Shown here: positions 45,605 to 54,944 of the stretch, piece after piece | How positions within the stretch are numbered: position 1 is the first letter of the stretch | Layout of the letters: every line of letters starts with the position of its first letter | DNA from: Tenrec ecaudatus | Lineage: Eukaryota > Chordata > Mammalia > Afrosoricida > Tenrecidae | Direction: 5' to 3' | NCBI RefSeq assembly: GCF_050624435.1 | Contig: NC_134537.1 | Coordinates: 124,782,086-124,846,085, forward strand | Length of the DNA: 64,000 nt | The notes under the pieces: generated by a model | What the model was told of the DNA's origin: nothing | Databases searched by the model: none | The model's input: the letters and a program-made list of their open reading frames with translations, nothing else | Program-made: the position numbers and the translations under genes

Positions 45605-46090
45605 AGATGCATTAGGACAGTAATGCCCTCCAGAAAGAGCCCCATTTCACTCTGCGCTTCTTTACCTTTCCCTCATGTTTCGCTTGGAGAATCTACTTTG
45701 AGAAACGCCCGACTCCACAGTATAGAAGTCAAGTGTGTTCGTGTGTGTTTTCAGAAGTGCATACCTGTGTGTTGCCATAGTGAGGAAGACCGTGCAGATG
45801 AAGCTGGAGTTGCGGCAGTGGGTGGAGATAAAGGTGCCAAGAGATGTGAAAATCTGTGAGGAATTGGAAATGAGAAGCTGGAAGGGAATCAAACTCTTCC
45901 ACAAACTTTGCCAGAGTTCAGGGAGGTTTCCGTGACAACTACCAAATTATTCCTACAAGTCCCAGCATGGTTGTGTTAATTTCCTAGACAAAGCAAAAAC
46001 TTTAAAGGAGGAATCTATTCAGAGAGAGGCACCAATGACTGTAAGTCTTCTATAAATGGACTCTTCTTTATGTAAATACATACCCTGATA
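45605..46090. other. Unique sequence
   Basis: A 66-codon plus frame (45735-45935) includes the MKLELRQWVEIKVPRDVKI segment. I cannot place it in a family, and no splice sites stand out. Confidence 0.35.
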
Positions 46091-46097
46091 GATAATA

Positions 46098-46275
46098 ATC
46101 CAGTGCCCAGCTGCCAACCAAAAGGCCAGTGGGGTTTGCACCCGCCAACCACTCACAAGTGAGAGACCTGGCCGCCGCCTCCATAAAGCTTTGCAGCCTG
46201 AGACCCTGCCGACAGTTCTCCTCTGGCCTGTGGGGTGTCTGTGAATCAGAACTCACTTGACAGCAGCGCGTTTCA
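46098..46275 (+). mobile_element. AfroSINE
   Basis: Sense: head gtgcccagctgccaacc, B-box region ggggtttgcacccgccaacc, then gcagcctgagaccctgccga, tctgtgaatcagaactcact and tgacagcagcg. Confidence 0.75.
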
Positions 46276-46564
46276 TTTGGCTTACTACATAAACCAAAAT
46301 CAAAGGCACTGTGGCTTAGAATACTTTTCCTTTAAACCAGATAAGACCGGTTACTGCTTTGAGACCCTAGAATCCAGCCGTATAGACCAATCATGGCCCA
46401 ATATTAACCGGAATGCTGTGAGTTCAAAGGGCAAGCAATTAGCATTAGTGTTCAAAACAGGAGTAGATTTATGACTTTCAGCACATTGGATCTCCATTTA
46501 TCCAGATTCTTCATTCTAAGCATATGGAAACACTTTACAATGTTGTTCCTAATCCGTTCATACC

Positions 46565-46589
46565 AGAGAGAGAGAGAGAGAGAGAGAGG
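46565..46589. repeat. (AG)n microsatellite
   Basis: A pure AG/GA tract. Confidence 0.95.
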
Positions 46590-46661
46590 GAGGGAATTTC
46601 AGGCTTGAAAATAATTAAACGCTTTCAAGCAACCATGTAGCAAATACTATGCAACAACTAG

Positions 46662-46838
46662 GAGGCCTGGTGGCTTGTTTGGGTGCTAAGTGTAAGGTCA
46701 GTGGTTCTAACCCATAGAACGCACCAGCCACTCGGAGAGAGAAGGATCAGTCTGTTCAGCCAGAAAAGGACCTACGGAGCAAATCTACTTTGTCCTACAG
46801 GGTCACTCCGAGTCGGGATCATGTTGGCCGTGGTGGGA
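46662..46838 (+). mobile_element. AfroSINE
   Basis: Sense: head ggaggcctggtggcttgttt, B box gtggttctaacccatag, gaccagcc-like region caccagccactcggagagag, then gtcctacagggtcactccga and gtcgggatcatgttggc. Confidence 0.8.
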
Positions 46839-47018
46839 TTGGGCTTTCTGATAGGTAGCAGTTTGCTAGGCTCCTGTTTTCAAAGTGGCATTTTCAAAAC
46901 TTCGAGTCTCTGCGATGCTAATGGATGGTGCATACACAGAAGGATTTTTATGACCTGGTAAGGAAAACGGCTGGTGCACTACGATGGCTTAAATAAATAA
47001 AAGTATAGATGTATGGTG

Positions 47019-47020
<2 letters not shown>

Positions 47021-47055
<35 letters not shown>

Positions 47056-47065
47056 ATGTGTGTGT
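47021..47065. repeat. (TG)n microsatellite
   Basis: A TG tract interrupted by CGTA near its right end. Confidence 0.95.
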
Positions 47066-47228
47066 TCCTCATAGGGCGGGAAGCTAGAAGTCCACATCAA
47101 GAGCCATTCTCCTGCTGAAGTCTCTAGAGGAATCCCCCCCACCCCTAGCTTCTCATAGTTGCTGGCAATTGTGATGTTCTTCGGCTTATGGCTGCCATCC
47201 CTCTAATTGCTGTTTTCATCGAAGCTTC

Positions 47229-47263
47229 TTCTCCTTTTTTGTTCACATAACAAAAAAGAAGAA
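47229..47263. repeat. 15-bp hairpin (inverted repeat)
   Basis: Arms 47229-47243 and 47249-47263 are complementary with one mismatch, around a 5-nt loop (cacat). The perfect core is cttttttgtt / aacaaaaaag. Too short for a microRNA precursor. Confidence 0.9.
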
Positions 47264-47404
47264 CATGCCATTGCCCTGGGGCTCACCCCATTCCAGGGTG
47301 ACCTTATCTTAGTGAACTGCCTCTGCACAGATCTTACATCCAAACCAAGCCACATTTGGCGATTCTGAGTGGTGTGCATTTTAAGGTTCCCTCTTCAGTC
47401 CATC

Positions 47405-47592
47405 GAGGTGCCCTGTGGGTGCCATCATTCAGCTGCTAACCGAAAGGTGGGTGAGTCAAACCCAGTCCACAGTTCGGTGAGAGAAAAGCTCAGAGGCCCT
47501 GCTTTTATAAAGATGACAGCCGTCGCTCTGTCACCTGGGACTGCTAGAGTCAGAACTGCCCGGAAGACACCTGCAACAGCAAAACTCGACTC
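47405..47592 (+). mobile_element. AfroSINE, left arm of an inverted pair
   Basis: Sense: ttcagctgctaaccgaaagg, gggtgagtcaaacccagtcc (B box), ttttataaagatgacagcc, ctgctagagtcagaactgcc. Its tail is 14 bp from the tail of the next, opposite copy. Confidence 0.75.
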
Positions 47593-47605
47593 AGACAGCA
47601 TCATC

Positions 47606-47805
47606 AAACTCGACTGCCATCAAGTTGAATCCGGCTCTTAGCGACCCTAGAACAGGGTGGAATTACTCCTATGGGTGTCCAAGACTGTACCTCTTTACAG
47701 GAGTAGAAAGCCTCATCCTTCCTTCGAGAAGCAGCTAGTGCTTTCAAACTGCTGACCTTAAAGTTTCAGTCCAACTCATTACCCACTACACGACCAGCAC
47801 TCCTT
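47606..47805 (-). mobile_element. AfroSINE, right arm of an inverted pair
   Basis: Antisense: actgccatcaagttgaatcc, ggctcttagcgaccctagaa, tttacaggagtagaaagcct, ctttcaaactgctgacctta, head end actacacgaccagcactcct. Full length. Confidence 0.9.
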
Positions 47806-47879
47806 TTTCAACGCTGTAGGGTTTCACTGACATGCCAGAATCAGTCAGAAGCAGGGCTACCAGGGTCCCAGTAAATTTG

Positions 47880-47986
47880 CATGGGTTGATTCCAAGCAAA
47901 ATGTGTTCAAACCCGTCTCTGTAATCAGCAGATGGCTGCAGACAAGTTCTCTCCATAACACACTTGTCTTCGTCTGGTTAGGGTAT
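47880..47986. repeat. Unclassified dispersed repeat, copy B
   Basis: Similar to 11756-11872 on the same strand: attccaagcaaaatgtgttc, gctgcagacaagttctctc and aacacacttgtcttcgtct. Family unknown. Confidence 0.65.
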
Positions 47987-48122
47987 GATCCTCAATGAAC
48001 ACAATGGTTTGTGAGAAGAGCTGAACTACATTGAAGGCCCAGAAGCCAGCTCAGAAGGTGATGGAAAGTACTGTTGGCGGGGAGGTGGGGAGGCTTGAGA
48101 GGGTTCCAAAGGAATCATTTTA

Positions 48123-48673
48123 TTAGAGGTTTTCTTTTTTTTTAATCATTTTATTGGGGCTCATACAACTCTTACCACAATCCATACACCCATCTATTGT
48201 GTCAAGCACATTTGTACATTTGTTGCCCTCATCATTCTCAAAACATTTGCTTTCTACTTGAGCCCTTGGTATCAGCTCCTCCTTTTCCCCCTCCCTCCCC
48301 AGCCCCCTCCCTCACAAACCCTTGATAATTTATAAATTATTATTATTTTGTCATGTCTTACACTGTCTGACGTCTCCCTTCACCCACTTTTCTGTTGCCC
48401 ATTCTCCAGAGAGAAGATTATATGTAGATCCTTGTAATCGGTTCCCCCTTTCCAACCTACCCTCCCGGTATCGTCACTCTCTCCACTGGTCCTGAGGGGT
48501 TCATCTGTCCTGGATTCCCTGTGTTTCCAGTTCCTATCTGTACCAGTGTACATCCTCTGATCTAGCCAGATTTGTAAAGTAGAACTGGGATCATGATAGT
48601 GGGGGGAGGAAGCATTTAGGAAGTAGAGGAAGGTTGTCTGTTTCATCGTTGCTGCCCTGCGCCCTGTTAGAGG
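48123..48673 (-). mobile_element. L1 3' UTR, antisense, with short target-site duplication
   Basis: The insert 48130-48666 starts with a T-tract, then taatcattttattggggctc, tcacaaacccttgataattt, gattccctgtgtttccagtt and ggttgtctgtttcatcgttg. Flanks share ttagagg (48123-48129 and 48667-48673), followed on both sides by T-rich sequence, so the true duplication may be longer but imperfect. Confidence 0.85.
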
Positions 48674-48674
48674 A

Positions 48675-49610
48675 TTTTTTGAAGGATACAGAAAGGTCAT
48701 GAGGGCATGTTACTACGATTTCTTTTTTAATTGAAAACTTCATTGTTTAGAAAAAAGGACAGAAAAAATGCCCTGGGGAACGTTTTTCCTGCCACCGTAC
48801 GCTTGCTCATTCTTTAGAGCAGCAAGGGCTGTCCTCGGAGCGTTTCACAGGAAGCCTCACTCATCACCCTTCAGCCCTGACCGTGCCCTTTAAGACGTCC
48901 TTGTATGAGGTCCCCAAGCTCAAAGAACGTTTAAAAGGAACACCACTTCCGTTCTTCAAAACTGTCCTTTTGATGCCTTGTAAATTAAAGAGATATTTTA
49001 AGCAGAAGCCTTACAGACATGAAAGCACTCCCTTCAGGTGTCAGGGACCTAAAGTCTCGTTCCTAAATCAAGCCAATGTCAAGAAGCCATAGCTTCACGT
49101 TTTGGTATTTCTTTAACGGTCTTGTTGGCACATAATTCACATATCACACAATTCAACAGTTTGGCTACAGCACAAGAGTTGTACAATCATCACTACAATC
49201 CGTTTTAGGGCAGTTTTCTTCATTCTTGTATCCATTGTTATTAGCTCCCCATTTCCCCCCAACCTTCCCAGCCAGATCCTCAAGGAACCATTGATCCAGT
49301 TAATGCCTCCAGAGATTTACCAATACTGGATTTCATAGAGACAAAAACATTCTTTTAAAAAACTAACAATAGTAACAAAGTAAAACAGATTTTAAACCTC
49401 AGTTGAAACCTGATGTTTTCATTTTTAATAAAGATTTCTATTATTTTATAGAAACACCTTTTGACTTACCCTCCTATTTCTTGACCACCAAGCTTCTCAG
49501 AACCTTTACTACCTTTTCCATCAGGAACTTTCTAGAGAGAGGAGATACTGTGTACCATGTCCATGCTTCCTCAACCTGAGATACCTTCTTTCGTGACTAC
49601 TGTGTGTGAG
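48675..49610. other. Unique sequence
   Basis: A 69-codon plus frame (48883-49092) is not recognised. No repeats identified, although 49100-49330 resembles old LINE sequence. Confidence 0.35.
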
Positions 49611-49611
49611 T

Positions 49612-49944
49612 GAGGGCACCCTGGTGTATGGGGGTGAGGGCACCCTGGTATATGGGGGTGAGAGCACCCTGATGTATGTGGGTGAGGGCACCCTGGCGTA
49701 TGTGGATAAGGGCACCCTGTTATATGTGGGTGAGAGCACCCTGGTGTATGTGGATAAGGGCATCCTGGTGTATGGGGGTGAGGACAGCCTGGTGTATGTG
49801 GGTGAGGGCATCCTGGTATATGGGGGTGAAGGCACCCTGGTGTATGGGGGTGAGGGCACCCTGGTATATGGGGGTGAGGGCACGCTGGTGTATGGGGGTG
49901 AGGGCACCCTGGTGTATGAGGGTGAGGGCACCCAGGCGGCCTAG
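49612..49944. repeat. 24-bp minisatellite, about 13.8 copies
   Basis: Thirteen complete 24-bp units (consensus gagggcaccctggtgtatg followed by ggggt) start at 49612, then every 24 bp to 49900. A partial unit starts at 49924. Units 3-9 carry more variants, for example ggat for gggt and gagagc for gagggc. Because the period is a multiple of three, two plus frames and one minus frame stay open, giving artificial proteins with an 8-residue repeat (plus EGTLVYGG, minus PSPPYTRV). No start context or homology supports translation. Confidence 0.97.
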
Positions 49945-49959
49945 TAGGCCATGTGGGCT

Positions 49960-50116
49960 GCTATATCCACAAAGTCAGCACCTTTGAAAAAGATGAGGCT
50001 CTCTGTTCCTGTAAGAGTTATAGCGTCACAGTCGCAGAGACCCAAAGGGGCACTTCTACCCTGTCCTCTAGAGTCTCTCGGGGTTGGAATTCACTCAGTG
50101 GAGTGCGCTTTGGGTC
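49960..50116 (+). mobile_element. AfroSINE, 5' truncated
   Basis: Sense: ctgttcctgtaagagttata, gcagagacccaaaggggcac, ttctaccctgtcctctagag, gttggaattcactcagtgg. Confidence 0.8.
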
Positions 50117-50317
50117 TGGGAGTGATATTCCACAAGGAGGCTTGCAAAAGACACCAGACTACCTGTCCCCTGCAGGAGTTCATTGGCTCCCTTGGCAGGG
50201 AGATTTTGAGCTGTTAGGGTATTAAGAGGCCAAATGCCTGATCTGATGGCTAGGGGTGAGATCTGGGGGCAGTAGAGTTCTGCAATAGGTATAAGCCCTC
50301 CCAGTTTCAACTGTCTC

Positions 50318-51514
50318 ATCTCTTTTTTTTAATCATTTTATTGGGGGCTCATATAATTCTTATCACAATCCGTACATACATCCTCCATTGTGTCAAGAAC
50401 ATATGTACATTTGTTGCTATCATCATTCTCAAAACATTTGCTTTCTACTTGAGCCCTTGGTATCAGCTTCTCATTTTTCCCCTCCCTCCCCTCTCCCCCT
50501 ACCTCATGAACTCTTCATCATTCATAAATTATTATTCTGTCATATATTACACTGTCCAACGTCTCCCCCCACCTTCTTCTCTGCTGTCCCTCCCCCAGGG
50601 AGGAGGCTATATGTAGATTCTTGAAATCAGTTCCCCCTTTCTACCCCACTTTCCCTCCACCCTCCAGGCATCGTCACTCTCTCCACTGGTCCTGAAGGAG
50701 TCATCTGTGCTGGATTCCCTGTGTTTCCAGTTGCTATCTGTACCAATGTACATCCTCTGGTCTAGCCAGATTTGTAAGGTAGAATTGGGATCATGATAGT
50801 TGGGGGAGGAAGCATTTAGGAACTAGAGGAAAGTTATATGTTTCATTGTTGCTACCCTGCACCCTGACTGGCTCATCTCCTCCCCACAACCCTTCAGTAA
50901 GGGGTGTCCAGTTGGCTACCAATGGGCTTTGAGTCTCCACTCTGTACTCACCCACATTTTCAATGATATGATTTTTTTCCCCTTGACACTTGATACCTGA
51001 TCCCTTTGACAGCTCGTGGTCACAAGGCTGGTGTGTTTCTTCCATGTGGGCTTTGTTGCTTCTAGATGTCCACTTGTTTATCTTTGAACCTTTAAGACCC
51101 CAGACGCTATGTCTTTTGATAGCTGGGTACCATCCGCTTTCTTCACCACATTTGCTTATTTATGCACACATTTGTCTACATTGATCATATCAGGGAGGTG
51201 GGCACCCATTGATTTTTAGTTCTTTGATGTCTGATAACTGGTCCCTTCTGCACCTTGTGGTCAGACAGGCTGGCGTGCTTCTTCCATGTGGGCTTTGATG
51301 CTTCTCAGCTAGAGGGCCGCTTGTTTACCTTCAAGCCTTTAAGACCCCAGACGCTATATATTTTGATAGCTGGGCACCATCAGCTTTCTTCATCACATTT
51401 GCTTGTTTATGTACACATTGTCTTCAGTGATCGTATCGGGAAGGTGGACATCCACTGATATGATTTTTAGTTCTTGGATGTCTGCTAACTGGTCCTTCTA
51501 CACCTCGTGGTCAG
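50318..51514 (-). mobile_element. L1 3' UTR, antisense, with duplicated unit
   Basis: The longest copy that still has the full 3' end: T-tract, taatcattttattgggggct, ctatatgtagattcttgaaa, gattccctgtgtttccagtt, then the 'agaccccagacgctat' region twice. Two consecutive units of about 241 and 250 bp (51000-51240 and 51241-51490) repeat the ctcgtggtcac...gctggtgtg...agaccccagacgctat...ctggtccctt order. A partial third unit ends the copy. Confidence 0.88.
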
Positions 51515-51846
51515 CCACTCATTGCGCCTTTCTCAGCAGCCTCACTGAGTGATCGTGAGGATCAGTTCACCCTCTACCTGTGAGCGTGCTTCAGAGAGAA
51601 AAGCACAGTCCCATGTTCAGCAAGACACTGGTTTTAGGAAACAGAATGGAAGAAATGTACCGCTTCTGAAAGTCCACAGAACTAGTTTTTCCCATGGCTA
51701 GGTTTACCTTGAAATCTATTCCACTGGAACGAAACCCAGTTTCTCCACAGAGCCTACTAACCATTCACAACACAGAGCCTCGTCAGACTCCCCTCACTTC
51801 TATAGTTGTACGTCCCCAAGTCATTTCCACCTCCGAGCTTCGCCCA
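51515..51846. other. Unique sequence
   Basis: No gene or known repeat. Confidence 0.4.
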
Positions 51847-51847
51847 T

Positions 51848-51991
51848 CCCACCGCCACCACCACCTTCACCTCCACCTCCACCGCCACCAGCTCCACCAC
51901 CACCAGCTCCACTGCCACTACCACCACCACCCCCACCCCCACCACCACCACCACCTCCACCTCCACCGCCACCAGCTCCACCACCACCACC
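51848..51991. repeat. (CCA/CCACCT)n tract with 84-bp higher-order period
   Basis: A C/A-rich trinucleotide-type repeat. The segment accgccaccagctccaccac occurs at 51881 and again at 51965, an 84-bp spacing (28 codons). Frames are open on both strands, encoding His- or Thr-rich stretches on one strand and Val/Glu-rich on the other, which is expected from the repeat. Confidence 0.93.
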
Positions 51992-51999
51992 TTCCGTTC

Positions 52000-52490
52000 C
52001 TCTTCAGGCAGACTGCTCGCCAGCCAGGTCTCAGCTCAAACACCCATTCCTTCCCTCAGTGGCCTGGTCCGTTTTCTCCATGCCACCACCATCATGTGGC
52101 CCCATCACATCCATCTATGGTCTCAGTCCTCCACGTCGAAGGCCATTGTCGTGGGAGGGAGAGCTCTGCTGCCCTGATCACAGAGATCCTCAGAAAGTGT
52201 CTGTGGCATGTCTGCGGGTTAAGAAAATGGCGAGCGATGGCAAGTGGGCAGGAGGAACTCAGGTGGTCGGGGTGGGCAGGAAGGAAGAAAAAGGTTTCTG
52301 TGGTAACAGCCTAGTTCTTACCTGGATGGTGGTGACGCGTGTGTGTCACTTAGTGATAACTCATCAAGCTGTCCATTCATCTGGGTTCTCCTTGGGGATC
52401 CTGACTTCAGTCTAGCACTGGTTTGTGATGTACTAAGATTCATAGAATCTAAATGTGGGACTAAGAATTACTGGCCCTAGGCTTGAGGGT
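52000..52490. other. Unique sequence
   Basis: No recognisable gene. The 206-codon frame starting at 51694 runs through the CCA tract into this region. Confidence 0.4.
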
Positions 52491-52494
52491 CCAC

Positions 52495-52635
52495 AATAAG
52501 CCCTATTCTCTGTTAGGTACTTATCACATGATATTATATTGCATCTTAAAACAAACCTACAAGCCGTCACTCACCACAGCCCACTTTAGAGATGCAGAAA
52601 GGGAGGGGCACAGAGCATGGAAGCGGTGCCCATTC
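52495..52635 (+). mobile_element. MIR
   Basis: Sense MIR landmarks are gttaggtacttatcacatga, tattgcatcttaaaacaaac and actttagagatgcagaaagg followed by gaggggcacagag. Confidence 0.65.
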
Positions 52636-52639
52636 ACAC

Positions 52640-53700
52640 CGCTTAGACGCAGAAGGAAGAACTGACATCTCACACCTGTTGGCTTTAACTCTAAATTCAC
52701 CTAGGTTTCACTTTGCTGGGACTGCTGTGAGGAAGTCACGGTCCCTGGGAAAGCCAGGCCTGGGGTTTGACAGTGTTGACATGTGTCCCCGTGCCCTTCG
52801 GCAGGAAATGCCAGGGTCAGCTCACAGACTCAGAGTGGCCTGGCCTGTGTCCACCTAACGCCGTCCAGTCATCTGTCACACACACACACGCACCTGGCAG
52901 AGGAGGTGGATGGATGCTGTCTTCCCCAGAGGTACCCTGGGTGCTACAAAGGGTTAAGGACTCCACCACTCACCAGAAGCCTGGCCAGCTGCATCCTCTC
53001 AAGGGCGCACTGGGAGAGAAGCCAGGGATCTGACTCCCAAGGCTCCCAGCCTTGAAATCCCCCAAGAGTAGAGTTCTGCTCTGACAGACATGGATGCCTG
53101 AGTCAGACTCAACTCTACCCCGTCTGGTTTGGTTTGGGGGGGTGGGGTCATGCCAAAATAATGGCCTGGTCCACTCTCACCGGGACTTTCGGACTCCTAC
53201 AGAGAGGGGGTGGTTTCTGTCCCAAACTGAGTATCTGAAAGGAGACCTGACCCCGCTCACTTGGCTGTTTCCTTCATGTCATTTGGTTTTTCTTTGGAAC
53301 AAATGGTCCTTCTGGTTAGGGGAGACGTGGGGCCACAGCAGTTGTGGGGAGAAAATAGGTTTTGATTCCCCGCCCCCAAATAATGACTTGCACCATTGGA
53401 TCAGTGCACATGAGAACAACTGGAAAGGATTTGTTTCTCCAAATAGCGAGTCGCTGTGGAGTGATTAGCATGGCTGCGAAATCTAATCCCTCTGCAAACG
53501 CTTCCTGGCGGCCCTGACAAGTTGCTGCAGGAAGAGGCTGGCCGGCCAAGGGCTGCGGAAAGGCCCGGCTTCACACCTGAGGAAACGCAGATGGAAATGA
53601 CATTGTTTGCTTTTCCTTCCACAAGTCTGGCAGGTCCCCCCAATTTCTATGGGGTTTATTATCCAGGTGTCAGGCCCTCTCAGAAACCTGATGGCAGCCA
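52640..53700. other. Unique sequence
   Basis: GC-moderate, with several overlapping frames of 88-124 codons and no recognised domain. Confidence 0.4.
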
Positions 53701-53935
53701 CACATTAGCAAATAAATAAGAAGAACACTCTTTTGTCCTGCCTTTGAAGTTTTCTTAATTTACCCTGAATAGCAGCTCCCTCTGCCAAGTTTCCTCTGTC
53801 TCGCATAATGAGCTACTTTCTAATTAGCATATCACAAATATTCCTGGTCTTCTTTACAAGTCCTGATGCATTTTTAAATGTTTCTTTTATGGCACCTCAG
53901 GGTTTTTTTTGCACTTTATGCAGCGGTAGGAGAAT
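53700..53935. other. AT-rich candidate conserved non-coding element
   Basis: Repeat-free AT-rich block containing ctttctaattagcatatcac (53817-53836), with a TAATTAGCATAT core resembling homeodomain/POU sites, and tgaatagcagctccctctg. No coding potential. Function is inference. Confidence 0.35.
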
Positions 53936-54069
53936 TAAAGTCATGGGTCAGCGCCATTCTCCCACCAATTTCTTTCTCATTTGCTTTCTTGGCTTCTCCT
54001 GTTTTACACCAGTCATGGAGTCATGGGAAGGTCATGGGACTGAGGCTCAGGCTCCAGGAGGGGGTGAGT

Positions 54070-54165
54070 CTGGGCTAAGCCACTAACTGGCTGCGCCCCT
54101 TTGGGCAAACTGCTTCACGGCTGAGGGCCTCTGCTTCCTGCTCAGGGAACGGAGGAGGCTGCCCA
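54070..54165 (-). mobile_element. MIR fragment
   Basis: Antisense MIR: aagccactaactggctgcgc, cctttgggcaaactgcttc, then cctctgcttcctgctcagg. Confidence 0.7.
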
Positions 54166-54257
54166 AGTCGGTAGTCTTCCGCATCTTACCATCCGAATCA
54201 TTTCATGTATCCCTGTTTCCTGGGGTCGAAACATTCACTGGGAACGAAGCACGCAGT

Positions 54258-54450
54258 GAAGTATAAACCCCAAACCAAACTCAATGCGGTTAAAGGGATT
54301 TCCAACCCATGAGAACAGACTAGAACTGCTCCCCCACCACACCCCACTCCCGCCCCAGAGTTTCCGAGGCTAGAGATCTTTACAGAAGCAGCACCCTCCC
54401 CATCATTCCCATGGGTTAGCAATGCAATGCACTGCTTACCCAACAGCGGA
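54258..54450 (-). mobile_element. AfroSINE
   Basis: Antisense: ccaaaccaaactcaatgcgg, acagactagaactgctcccc, gtttccgaggctagagatct, head region gcactgcttacccaacag. Confidence 0.75.
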
Positions 54451-54567
54451 GGAGGGAGGAGCACCGAGTCAACTGCAGCGCATGCATTCCCCAGTACAAA
54501 GGTGTCCTGCTTCCTCCCTAAAGACGTGAGGTTGTATTTTTGTCCAGGTCCGCAGACGATGTAAAAA

Positions 54568-54752
54568 GTGAAGCACTCGACTGGTAGCCAAAAAAGGCTG
54601 GCGATTCAAGCACACCAAGAGTGGCTCAGAAGAAAAGCCTGGCACCTGCTTCCCAAAGGTCACGGTCTCCGCAAGTCCAGGGAGCTGTTCCGTTCAGTAC
54701 ACAGAGCGTGGCGTTGGACCCTATTGGGCAGCAATGATACCAAACCCCACCA
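54568..54752 (+). mobile_element. AfroSINE, left arm of an inverted pair
   Basis: Sense: gtgaagcactcgactggtag, ggctggcgattcaagcacac (B box), ggtcacggtctccgcaagtc, ttggaccctattgggcagc and the tail gataccaaacc. Confidence 0.75.
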
Positions 54753-54942
54753 CGGGCAGGTCCATTCTACTCAGAGAGTCCCCACCGAACAGACTGGAAC
54801 GGGTCCCGCGGGTTCTCCAAGGCAGTCAGCCTTTCTGGGAGCAGACTGCCACCCTGTCTCACTTGGAGCGGCTCAGGGGTCACAACACCCACCCCTGTGT
54901 CGGCCCTGCAGCACTTCAACCACTGCGCCACCAGGGATTTAC
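54753..54942 (-). mobile_element. AfroSINE, right arm of an inverted pair
   Basis: Antisense: ggcaggtccattctactcag, accgaacagactggaacggg, gagcagactgccaccctgtc, head end ccactgcgccaccagggatt. Tail-to-tail with the preceding copy and nearly abutting it. Confidence 0.88.
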
Positions 54943-54944
54943 AG

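Noticed and set aside
47229..47263. MicroRNA precursor
   Set aside because: The stem is only 15 bp with a 5-nt loop, shorter than a precursor hairpin.
49612..49944. Possible repeat protein gene
   Set aside because: Frames are open only because the unit is 24 bp. Two sense frames and one antisense frame are open equally, with no supporting signal.
51694..52314. 206-codon His-rich frame
   Set aside because: The His-rich part is the CCA tract, and both strands are open there.
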